NCBI GenBank assembly: GCA_027033875.1
Contig: JALVKK010000113.1
Span: 1 to 13,983 of the forward strand
DNA from: Flavobacteriales bacterium
GTDB lineage: Bacteria > Bacteroidota > Bacteroidia > Flavobacteriales > Flavobacteriaceae
Direction of reading: 5' to 3'
DNA length: 13,983 nucleotides
Shown: in pieces, positions 8,248 to 13,983 of the stretch
How positions within the stretch are numbered: position 1 is the first letter of the stretch
How the letters are laid out: the number at the start of each line of letters is the position of its first letter
Program-made: the position numbers and the translations under genes
The notes under the pieces: model-generated
Told to the model about the DNA's origin: nothing
The model's database searches: none
What the model saw: only the letters and a program-made list of their open reading frames with translations

Positions 8248-10236
8248 TTAATGCGGAAATTCAATTTCAAGTTTAACACCTCTTTCGCTTTTGATACGAA
8301 AAACACCTTTTAATTGTTTAGCCAGCAATTTCATAATGCTCAAACCGAAACTGTCCAAATTGTCAATATCCAAATCCCGAGGCAATCCCTTACCGTTATC
8401 AGATAATTTTAAAACATAATGCCGTCCTTTCTCAATTAAATTCATCTCTATTGTAGGTTGCTTGTTATTATCAAAAGCATATTTAAAAGAATTTGTTAAA
8501 AATTCATTGACAATCAACCCGATAGGAAAAGATGTATTGACTTCCAATTTAAAACTTTCAGGCACTTTGTTTTGAATTACAACCTCATTCTTACCGAAAG
8601 ACTCTTGAATAGAACGGCTGATTTTGTCCAAATAATTTTTCAAATTCAAATGCGTAATATCTTTGTTAAAATACAACTGTCTGTGAATTTCGTTGATGCT
8701 GTTTATTCTGTTTTGCAATTCACTGAGTTTTGCGTGAATACCGGTATTGTCAAATTCGTCTTTGATATCTTCAATGAGCGCATCGATAACCGCCAAATTG
8801 TTTTTAATCCGGTGATGTAAATCTTTTTGCAAATGCTCAATCAATTTTTTTTGACGTTGATTGCGACGGTAATAAAAAGCAAAAATACCAAGACCGGTTA
8901 AGGCGATTAATATCCCTGCGGTTAAATATGTATTGCGCTTACTTTGCTGCGCTAACAGCAAGTTTTGTTGTGCTTTTTCAGCTTTGAGTTTGAGATTTTC
9001 CTTCTCTTTTTTTTCGGTTTGATAACGCGTTTCCACTTCTGCTACTTTACTGTCGCGTTGCGCTTTAAGAATAGAATCGTTTAACTTTTTGAGTTTTTCC
9101 AGATAAAATAGCGCTTCCTTGTAATTAGCTTTATGTTTATCAACTTCATACAGACTGTTATATATCGATAATTTTATTTCGTGATGCGTAATACCTGCAT
9201 CATTTTTGAGCCGGTTTAAAATAGCTTCCGCTTGCACATAATCACCGAAATGTACATAAATCTCCGCTTTGGTTGCCTTTGCCGCATCAACACCCAGTTT
9301 AAAGCCAATCTGCTTAGCTATTTTCAGGGCTTTCTCTACTTCTAGCAATGCTTTTGGCTTATCTTCCTTTTTCAGATATATATTGGCATTGTTATTATGC
9401 AAGTCAAATTGATACATTTTGTTTTGTGTAGCATCAAAATATATTAAAGCTTTTTTATTGGATTCCAATGCCTTATCAAGTTTTCCCCAACGTGAATAAA
9501 GCATGCCCAATGCGTGATAATTGATATAAACATAATCCTTAATTTGAATCTTAACAGAATCTTGTAATGCCTTTAAAAAATATTTTTCACTCTTGTTAAA
9601 CTGATCCATTTGCATATATGCATAACCGATATTGTAATTTACTTTACTTTTTTGAAGCGGATCGTTAATATTATCGATAAATTCCGCTTGCTTTAAAAAA
9701 TATCTTAATGATTCATTAGGTTGATTCAATAAATTGTACGCAGCTCCTATATTACCGTAAACAGTCCCAATCTTATTGCCTTCCTGATGTTTTTCATAAA
9801 GTCTAACGGCTTTTTTATATATTTCAATAGCTTTTTCCGCTTGTCCAAAACTGTAATATGAACGACCTAACTGATTGTAATCCAATATCATATCATGATA
9901 GCGATTTAAACTATCGTCAATATGTAAGGCTTTTTCGGCATTTTGTTTGGCCAAATCAAAATCATGCTTTCGCATACCTGCTTCGGCTATATACCTATAA
10001 GACTCCGTCATCAAACCGGGCTTGTTTAATCGTTTGGCAAGCCTGATTATTTGACGATTATTTTCAAGCAATGAATCCGGCGATGTGTTGAGAAAAATTT
10101 GATTTTTTTCTTGCAAAAGTTCTATACGTTGCATATCACTTGTAGCCGTTTGCAACAAATTATTTATGCTGTCAAGCGATTTTTGCGCTGTCAGTATTTG
10201 TACCGACAACATTAGGAAAACAGTAAGACGTTTCAT
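8248..10236 (-). CDS. TPR-containing membrane sensor histidine kinase (HisKA_2 type)
   Basis: A 662-residue kinase expected to sense a signal outside the inner membrane and pass phosphate to a response regulator. Residues 1-18 (MKRLTVFLMLSVQILTAQ) are a signal peptide or first helix. About 74-390 form tandem tetratricopeptide repeats, visible as GRSYYSFGQAEKAIEIYKKA, GAAYNLLNQPNESLRYF, GYAYMQMDQFNKSEKYF and GMLYSRWGKLDKALE. A charged coiled coil (about 396-432) leads to a single membrane helix (436-455). The H-box DLHHRIKNNLAVIDAL (472-487) is of the HisKA_2 class, with His474 or His475 as phosphoacceptor. The ATPase domain shows N577 in LIVNEFLTNSFKYAF, SDNGKGLP (612-619) and SFGLSIMKLL (629-638). 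Length and layout are ordinary for Bacteroidota kinases. No receiver-domain gene is in the window. The C25 peptidase gene follows 140 bases downstream on the same strand; functional linkage is only inference. Confidence 0.92.
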   Translation of the reverse strand: MKRLTVFLMLSVQILTAQKSLDSINNLLQTATSDMQRIELLQEKNQIFLNTSPDSLLENNRQIIRLAKRLNKPGLMTESYRYIAEAGMRKHDFDLAKQNAEKALHIDDSLNRYHDMILDYNQLGRSYYSFGQAEKAIEIYKKAVRLYEKHQEGNKIGTVYGNIGAAYNLLNQPNESLRYFLKQAEFIDNINDPLQKSKVNYNIGYAYMQMDQFNKSEKYFLKALQDSVKIQIKDYVYINYHALGMLYSRWGKLDKALESNKKALIYFDATQNKMYQFDLHNNNANIYLKKEDKPKALLEVEKALKIAKQIGFKLGVDAAKATKAEIYVHFGDYVQAEAILNRLKNDAGITHHEIKLSIYNSLYEVDKHKANYKEALFYLEKLKKLNDSILKAQRDSKVAEVETRYQTEKKEKENLKLKAEKAQQNLLLAQQSKRNTYLTAGILIALTGLGIFAFYYRRNQRQKKLIEHLQKDLHHRIKNNLAVIDALIEDIKDEFDNTGIHAKLSELQNRINSINEIHRQLYFNKDITHLNLKNYLDKISRSIQESFGKNEVVIQNKVPESFKLEVNTSFPIGLIVNEFLTNSFKYAFDNNKQPTIEMNLIEKGRHYVLKLSDNGKGLPRDLDIDNLDSFGLSIMKLLAKQLKGVFRIKSERGVKLEIEFPH

Positions 10237-10276
10237 TGTTGTGTTGTTTATGCTGTAAATTTAGTAAAAAAATGTG

Positions 10277-10301
10277 AATATAAAGTTGAAAATATAAAGT
10301 T
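10277..10301. repeat. Direct repeat AATATAAAGTT, 14-base period
   Basis: AATATAAAGTT occurs identically at 10277-10287 and 10291-10301, separated by GAA, so the unit repeats every 14 bases (two 7-base steps). It lies upstream of the kinase gene, in the divergent gap before the DUF2249 operon. Role unknown. Confidence 0.6.
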
Positions 10302-10330
10302 CGACCAAAACCGCTCTTCGCACTTTACCG

Positions 10331-10364
10331 CTTCGGTTAGTGAGCCTGCCGAAGTATCCACTAA
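10331..10364. repeat. REP-like element with interleaved inverted arms
   Basis: CTTCGG (10331-10336) is complementary to CCGAAG (10349-10354), and TTAGTG (10337-10342) is complementary to CACTAA (10359-10364). The arms interleave, so the RNA could form either hairpin or an H-type pseudoknot. The core GAGCCTGCCGAAG resembles, from memory, the GAGCCTGTCGAAG core of dispersed palindromic repeats common between genes in Bacteroidota. Best read as a single REP-like copy in the divergent gap. Confidence 0.5.
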
Positions 10365-10396
10365 AAACAACTTAATACCGGCTACATGATACTTAA

Positions 10397-10441
10397 ATTT
10401 TATTTAAAATCATTCTAAATTTAAAAAATATATTATTTTTG
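10397..10441 (+). promoter_or_regulatory. Candidate promoter of the DUF2249 operon with upstream palindrome
   Basis: TATTTTTG at 10434-10441 matches the Bacteroidota -7 box TAnnTTTG; transcription would begin near 10448, about 13 bases before the ATG. Upstream are two AT palindromes: ATTTTA-TT-TAAAAT (10397-10410), centred about 44 bases before the inferred start, where activators often bind, and TAAATTTA (10416-10423). Both are AT-only, so they may be chance. No FNR-type TTGAT-N4-ATCAA site is seen. Confidence 0.45.
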
Positions 10442-10460
10442 CAGACCAATTATCAACACA

Positions 10461-11366
10461 ATGATTGTAAATAAAGATACGAAAATATCTAAAATATTAA
10501 AAGAAAAACCCGAAGCAATCGATATAATTGCCTCCATCAATTCCAATTTTAAAAAACTGCAAAACCCGATTTTACGTCGTAGTTTAGCAACTCGGGTTTC
10601 GGTTAAAGATGCGGCACGTATAGGCAAAGTGTCTGTAAATGATTTTTTAAAAGCGCTACAAGATGCAGGATTAAAAGTTGAGTTTGTATCAGATTCTGCT
10701 GAAAACGATATGGCACAACACATGATGCCACCTGATTTTTCAGACAAGAAAGTTGTTACGTTGGATGTGCGCCCCATTATCAACGAAGGTAAAGACCCTT
10801 TTGGCTATATCAACAAAACGGCAAAGAACATCAAACCGGAACAAATATTGTTGATTATCAACGACTTTGAACCTATACCACTGATTGAATATTTGACCGA
10901 TAAAAACTTTGTGCATTGGATGACACAAGACGAAGAAGGCAATTATTTAACCTATTTTAAACTTAATTGCAAAAAACCGGGATTGTTACAACGTTTGTTT
11001 GGCAAGAAAAATGTGCCTTGCAAATACCATGACACGTCATCAAAAAAAGAGCAAGAACAAGTTGATGCCTCAAAAAACAATATAAATCAAACAAAACAAA
11101 ATGCCGATTTTGACGTTATTAAAAAACAGTATGACGGTAATATGCAAGAAATTGATGTGCGACACTTGGAAATGCCTATGCCCATGAAAACCATATTGGA
11201 GAATTTAGTAACTTTGCCGTCCGGTCAGGCTTTGTTTGTACATCATAAGAGAATTCCGCAATTTTTATTGCCCGAATTGGAAAAACGCCAATTTGACTAT
11301 GTTGCCAAGCAAATTGATCCGGATTATACCTATTTAATTATTTATAAAAAAACACAAACAAACTAA
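10461..11366 (+). CDS. DUF1858 protein with two DUF2249 domains
   Basis: A 301-residue soluble protein with no signal peptide or membrane helix. Residues about 3-72 form a DUF1858 (ScdA-N-like) domain: MIVNKDTKISKILKEKPEA, then LATRVSVKDAARIGKVSV and a helical end. Two DUF2249 domains follow. The first (about 97-170) has VTLDVRP (99-105) and FEPIPLIEYL (136-145); the second (about 228-298) has IDVRHLEMPMPMKTILENL (231-249) and VHHKRIPQFLLPEL. A polar linker of about 40 residues separates them. DUF1858 is related to the N-terminal domain of iron-sulfur repair proteins of the ScdA/YtfE type, and DUF2249 genes are often found near nitric oxide or nitrite reductases; the biochemical role of either domain is not known to me. 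It heads a four-gene operon, with the next start only 3 bases after its stop. A role in redox or nitrosative stress is inference. Confidence 0.85.
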   Translation: MIVNKDTKISKILKEKPEAIDIIASINSNFKKLQNPILRRSLATRVSVKDAARIGKVSVNDFLKALQDAGLKVEFVSDSAENDMAQHMMPPDFSDKKVVTLDVRPIINEGKDPFGYINKTAKNIKPEQILLIINDFEPIPLIEYLTDKNFVHWMTQDEEGNYLTYFKLNCKKPGLLQRLFGKKNVPCKYHDTSSKKEQEQVDASKNNINQTKQNADFDVIKKQYDGNMQEIDVRHLEMPMPMKTILENLVTLPSGQALFVHHKRIPQFLLPELEKRQFDYVAKQIDPDYTYLIIYKKTQTN

Positions 11367-11369
11367 GAA

Positions 11370-12686
11370 ATGGCAAAAAATCTACATACCGATAACGCAC
11401 CGGATATCAGTACCGTAAAACCGCATTTTCTGTTTGCTGCCATTGGTTTGGTTGCAGTTGGTATATTATTAGTGTTTTCGACCGGCTATTTTTCTGATAC
11501 ATACTACGAACATCATCTGCTGGCAATTACACATGCAGCGGTATTGGGTTGGCTGATGATGTTAATTTTCGGATCGTTATACCAGCTGATTCCGGTTATT
11601 TTCGATACGGCATTGTATAGTGAAAAATTGGCCAAATTTACCTTTTGGATTACGGCAATCAGTATTGTTTTTTTGGTCTATACTTTTTGGATTGGTGATT
11701 ATACGGTATTACTACCTTATGCCGCCACGAGTATGTATTTATCTTTATTCTTTTTCATCTTTAATATTATGTTGAGCTATAAAAATGCCCGTCTCAAAAA
11801 TTTTAAATCCCTATTTATATTAGCTGCGGTTTTTTGGTTACTAATGACAGAAACAGAAGCTTTATTGACTGTTTTTAACTTTAAATATCAATTCTTCAAA
11901 GCAACACATTTGGTACATTTGCACAATCATGCCATAATGGGATTGATTGGATTTTTTATCATGATGATTTTCGGGGTCGGAACGACACTTATTCCTATGT
12001 TTTTAATATCGCACAAACTCAATGAATCATTGTTAAAAAGTTCTTTTGTATTTTTAAATTTCGGCTTAACAGGTTTGATGATAACCAAATATTTTATTGA
12101 CAATCAATATCTTACAATTGCTTTTTGGCTGTTTGTCATAGTAGGTGCAGCCTATTATTTTGCATATATCTACGACTCATACAAACATCGGATGAAAAAA
12201 ACACTCGACGTAGGTATGAAATATACAATGCTTTCATTGGTTTTTATTATTGCACCTGTTACGATTAGTATGGCACTGATTTTGATACCGGACGGATTAG
12301 CCTATGCTGAAACAATTATTCTGTTGTTTGGTATGAGTATGATTTTCGGGGTATTTACGACCATTGCTTTGGGACAAACTTATAAAACTTTACCTTTTAT
12401 CATCTGGCTTGAAAAGTATCAAAAATTAGTCGGTAAATACCATACACCTTTACCACGAGAATTGTACAACGAAAAAGTAGCCGGATTACAATTTTACTTA
12501 TATATGCTTTTTTTAGCATTGATGCTAACCGGTCTTATTTTACAATCCGGAATTGTGATTCAAATCGCCACTATTATGTTTTTGTTGGTAACACTTTTAT
12601 ATAATTATAATGTATGGTTGATGTTTTTTCATGATTCAAAAAAATATATCAATGAACGGGATAAAGAAATTTTAACTAATAAATAA
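11370..12686 (+). CDS. Twelve-helix membrane protein resembling heme-copper oxidase subunit I
   Basis: A 438-residue polytopic inner-membrane protein with about 12 helices: roughly 19-39, 48-76, 87-108, 112-136, 146-167, 185-212, 223-240, 246-268, 284-306, 313-342, 369-391 and 394-420. Helix 2 reads ITHAAVLGWLMMLIFGSLYQLIP, with His55 near its start. Helices 6 and 10 repeat the motif: FIMMIFGVGTTLIP (196-209) and MSMIFGVFTTIALGQTYKTLP (322-342). A motif recurring every four helices mirrors the threefold pseudo-symmetry of heme-copper oxidase subunit I. His183, His185 and His187 precede helix 6. Canonical ligands appear missing: no His-x-His in helix 10 and no His-His pair in helix 7, so an oxygen- or NO-reducing centre of the usual kind is unlikely. 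It may bind a single heme or metal, or act as a sensor or transporter. The gene is packed between the DUF2249 and DUF302 genes with 3- and 10-base gaps. Confidence 0.7.
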   Translation: MAKNLHTDNAPDISTVKPHFLFAAIGLVAVGILLVFSTGYFSDTYYEHHLLAITHAAVLGWLMMLIFGSLYQLIPVIFDTALYSEKLAKFTFWITAISIVFLVYTFWIGDYTVLLPYAATSMYLSLFFFIFNIMLSYKNARLKNFKSLFILAAVFWLLMTETEALLTVFNFKYQFFKATHLVHLHNHAIMGLIGFFIMMIFGVGTTLIPMFLISHKLNESLLKSSFVFLNFGLTGLMITKYFIDNQYLTIAFWLFVIVGAAYYFAYIYDSYKHRMKKTLDVGMKYTMLSLVFIIAPVTISMALILIPDGLAYAETIILLFGMSMIFGVFTTIALGQTYKTLPFIIWLEKYQKLVGKYHTPLPRELYNEKVAGLQFYLYMLFLALMLTGLILQSGIVIQIATIMFLLVTLLYNYNVWLMFFHDSKKYINERDKEILTNK

Positions 12687-12696
12687 AAGTATTTTT

Positions 12697-13149
12697 ATGA
12701 TAAAAAAAATGTTTTCAAAATGGCTCATGGGTGATATAGTTGCAAAATATGTTACAAATGCAGCTTTTGAAAAAGTAATAGAAAATCTAAACGAAGTGGT
12801 TAAAGAAAACAAGTTTGCTGTTGTAGGAATTCACGATATGAAGGAAACTTACACAAAGAAAAATTTACAGATTGCTGATGATTTTGAATATAAAATTATT
12901 CAAATTTGTAATGCACCAAAATCCCATAAAGCTTTAAACTCAATGAGTTACGATATGGGAGTAATGATGCCAAAAAGTATTATCGTTTCAAGAGAAAACG
13001 GTAAAACAACCTTACGTTTTATGAAAATGAAACCTTGGATGGTGAGTATGATGTTTCCCGAATTAGATATCGTACCAATGTCAAAAACCGTAACCGGTAT
13101 TATGGAAAAAATTGTTACAGATACTGTCAAAAAAGTTGAAAATCAATAA
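12697..13149 (+). CDS. DUF302 family protein
   Basis: A 150-residue protein. After a short leader (MIKKMFSKWLMGDIVAKYV) of moderate hydrophobicity but no clear signal peptide, the DUF302 domain covers about 21-130: FEKVIENLNEVVKENKFAVVGIHDM (24-48), EYKIIQICNAPKSHKALN (64-81), then a conserved GVMMPKSIIVSRENGKTTLRFM (87-108). The ICNAPK segment corresponds to the family's usual I-C-N-P stretch, with Cys71 conserved in many members. Biochemical function of DUF302 is unknown; homologs often sit near redox or sulfur genes. It follows the membrane protein by 10 bases and precedes the MIP18-like gene by 40, so it is probably co-transcribed with both. Whether the leader anchors it to the membrane cannot be told. 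Confidence 0.85.
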   Translation: MIKKMFSKWLMGDIVAKYVTNAAFEKVIENLNEVVKENKFAVVGIHDMKETYTKKNLQIADDFEYKIIQICNAPKSHKALNSMSYDMGVMMPKSIIVSRENGKTTLRFMKMKPWMVSMMFPELDIVPMSKTVTGIMEKIVTDTVKKVENQ

Positions 13150-13189
13150 AATACAGCGAATAGTCATAGATAATAATAAAACAATACCT

Positions 13190-13513
13190 ATGAAAAAAGA
13201 CTTAAAAGAGATTAGAAAAGTAGAGAATGATATATACGAATTATTAAAAACCGTTATGGATCCGGAAATAGAGATAGATATTATCAATCTCGGTTTGGTC
13301 TATAACATCTTATACGACGGCGACCGCAATGTGCGTATTGAAATGACCTTATCGACACCGGCTTGTCCTCTCGGTGATGCCATTACGGACAATGTAAAAA
13401 ATACTATCAAGAAAAAATATCCTGACTTTGAAGTAGAAGTAGATGTCGTCTTTGACCCGCCTTGGGACGCTTCAATGATTAGCGAAGAAGGACGCATCAA
13501 ATTAGGAATGTAA
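13190..13513 (+). CDS. MIP18/SufT-like (DUF59) iron-sulfur cluster assembly protein
   Basis: A 107-residue cytoplasmic protein of the usual single-domain MIP18 length. Conserved family features are MDPEIEIDIINLGLVYNI (23-40), MTLSTPACPLGDAI (52-65) with Cys59, and VVFDPPWDASMISEEGR (86-102). Relatives (SufT, PaaD, the eukaryotic CIA2/MIP18) help mature iron-sulfur proteins, with the conserved Cys implicated in cluster handling. The frame is open from 13112, but that start lies inside the DUF302 gene and adds residues unlike the family; the ATG at 13190 gives the standard N-terminus. It is the last gene of the four-gene cluster and could mature an Fe-S partner used by it, although no obvious Fe-S protein is encoded here. 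No suf or paa genes are in view, so the specific subfamily is left open. Confidence 0.88.
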   Translation: MKKDLKEIRKVENDIYELLKTVMDPEIEIDIINLGLVYNILYDGDRNVRIEMTLSTPACPLGDAITDNVKNTIKKKYPDFEVEVDVVFDPPWDASMISEEGRIKLGM

Positions 13514-13519
13514 AATTTA

Positions 13520-13548
13520 GTTAAAAGTTGAAAGTTGAAAGTTTTAAC
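13520..13548. repeat. AAAGTTG heptamer array within a GTTAAAA/TTTTAAC inverted repeat
   Basis: Three units in a 7-base register (AAAGTTG at 13524-13530 and 13531-13537, AAAGTTT at 13538-13544) are enclosed by GTTAAAA (13520-13526) and its complement TTTTAAC (13542-13548). It starts just after the stop of the MIP18-like gene and might give a weak AT-only hairpin. A matching array in opposite orientation lies at 13691-13742. Confidence 0.65.
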
Positions 13549-13653
13549 AATCATTATATTATAAAAATATACATAGAGAATATTATATTAACGAAAAGGA
13601 TAAATTAAAAAAAACTACTAGATTTTAGAAAAAACACAGTCCTGATAGCTTCA

Positions 13654-13681
13654 AATATTTGTTAGAATATAACAAAATATT
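13654..13681. terminator. AT-rich hairpin between convergent genes, possible terminator
   Basis: AATATTTGTTA (13654-13664) pairs with TAACAAAATATT (13670-13681), leaving one bulged A and a five-base loop. The stem is nearly all A/T and no immediate U tract follows on either strand, so termination is only possible. It serves convergent genes. The surrounding 13549-13690 shows no open frame or other structure. Confidence 0.3.
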
Positions 13682-13690
13682 CAATATAAA

Positions 13691-13742
13691 AACTTTACAA
13701 ACTTTATGAACTTTTAACTTTCAACTTTACAAACTTTCAACT
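13691..13742. repeat. AACTTT repeat cluster, inverted relative to 13520-13548
   Basis: AACTTTACAAACTTT is present identically at 13691-13705 and 13723-13737. Between them AACTTTCAACTTT (13716-13728) is the exact reverse complement of 13524-13536. The two clusters thus form an inverted pair framing about 140 bases between convergent genes. Confidence 0.65.
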
Positions 13743-13747
13743 ATAAT

Positions 13748-13983
13748 TTAGTATCCATTAAAAGCATAACGATTATCTTCTCTTAACTTTTTGGCAATAA
13801 TACGACGCAGTTCGTTTAAGTTAGGTGTGCTGTTATATTTAGTAAAACGTTTGACGCCCATCAACATCATACGCAATTCGTCGCCTTGTGCAATGGAATA
13901 AATAGCTTCGGTAGCTTTAAATTTAATTTTTTCTACGGCATTGAATAAGTTGAGTTTACTCATAGCAATTTCCGCTTCAAAAT
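13748..13983 (-). CDS. Acyl-CoA dehydrogenase family protein, C-terminal end (runs off right edge)
   Basis: The frame is open to the window edge: upstream of the internal Met at 13961-13963 it continues as FEAEIA, so the Met is not the true start and about 78 C-terminal codons are visible. The sequence FEAEIAMSKLNLFNAVEKIK, then EAIYSIAQGDELRMMLMGVKRFTKY and a final ELRRIIAKKLREDNRYAF, resembles from memory the C-terminal extension of the roughly 600-residue acyl-CoA dehydrogenases of Bacteroidota (VLCAD/ACAD9-like), FAD enzymes of fatty acid beta-oxidation. No catalytic part is inside the window, so the assignment rests on this tail alone. It converges with the MIP18-like gene and ends 234 bases from it. 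Confidence 0.65.
   Translation of the reverse strand, partial: FEAEIAMSKLNLFNAVEKIKFKATEAIYSIAQGDELRMMLMGVKRFTKYNSTPNLNELRRIIAKKLREDNRYAFNGY

Noticed and set aside
10433..10783. Minus-strand open frame of 116 codons
   Set aside because: It is antisense to the start of the DUF1858/DUF2249 gene, whose plus-strand reading shows clear family motifs.
11370..12686. Functional cbb3 oxidase or nitric oxide reductase subunit
   Set aside because: The expected histidine ligands of helices 7 and 10 are absent, and no cytochrome c subunit gene is adjacent.
13112..13189. Upstream start for the MIP18-like protein
   Set aside because: It lies within the DUF302 coding region in another frame and adds residues not typical of the family; the ATG at 13190 gives the standard length.
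13300..13554. Minus-strand open frame of 84 codons
   Set aside because: It is a shadow of the MIP18-like gene and has no recognisable features.
13520..13742. Possible CRISPR array from repeated AAAGTTG/AACTTT units
   Set aside because: Units are only 7-15 bases and adjoining, with no regular spacers of 30 or so bases and no cas genes.

Overview
The window looks like the chromosome of a Bacteroidota bacterium, probably flavobacterium-like. The DNA is AT-rich. Two secreted proteins end in C-terminal tails typical of type IX secretion (T9SS) cargo. Start codons mostly lack Shine-Dalgarno sequences, and several genes are preceded by TAnnTTTG, the -7 box of Bacteroidota promoters. These are readings from sequence and memory of the families; no search was run.

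Left part (1-3823). The window opens inside a minus-strand gene for a cellobiose-phosphorylase-like GH94 enzyme. Upstream of it on the same strand is a secreted parallel beta-helix protein with a T9SS tail. A divergent intergenic region separates this from a plus-strand UMF1/Atg22-type MFS transporter.

Middle part (3957-10236). A minus-strand gene encodes a very large secreted cysteine peptidase of family C25, closer to gingipain K than to gingipain R. It carries an Ig-like domain, two CUB domains flanking a fibronectin-III-like domain, and a T9SS tail, and ends at a clear terminator. Upstream on the same strand is a TPR-containing membrane histidine kinase of the HisKA_2 type, with no response regulator in the window.

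Right part (10434-13983). A plus-strand cluster of four tightly spaced genes encodes a DUF1858 + double DUF2249 protein, a 12-helix membrane protein resembling a ligand-poor heme-copper oxidase subunit I, a DUF302 protein and a MIP18/SufT-like (DUF59) iron-sulfur assembly protein. This is the best candidate for an undescribed system; a link to redox, heme, Fe-S or nitric oxide handling is inference. The window ends in the C-terminal part of a minus-strand acyl-CoA dehydrogenase.

Intergenic DNA holds several short repeat arrays, often of 7-base period, and a REP-like element with interleaved complementary arms. No gene-free stretch exceeds 300 bases. I saw no tRNA, rRNA, CRISPR array, insertion sequence or transposase.
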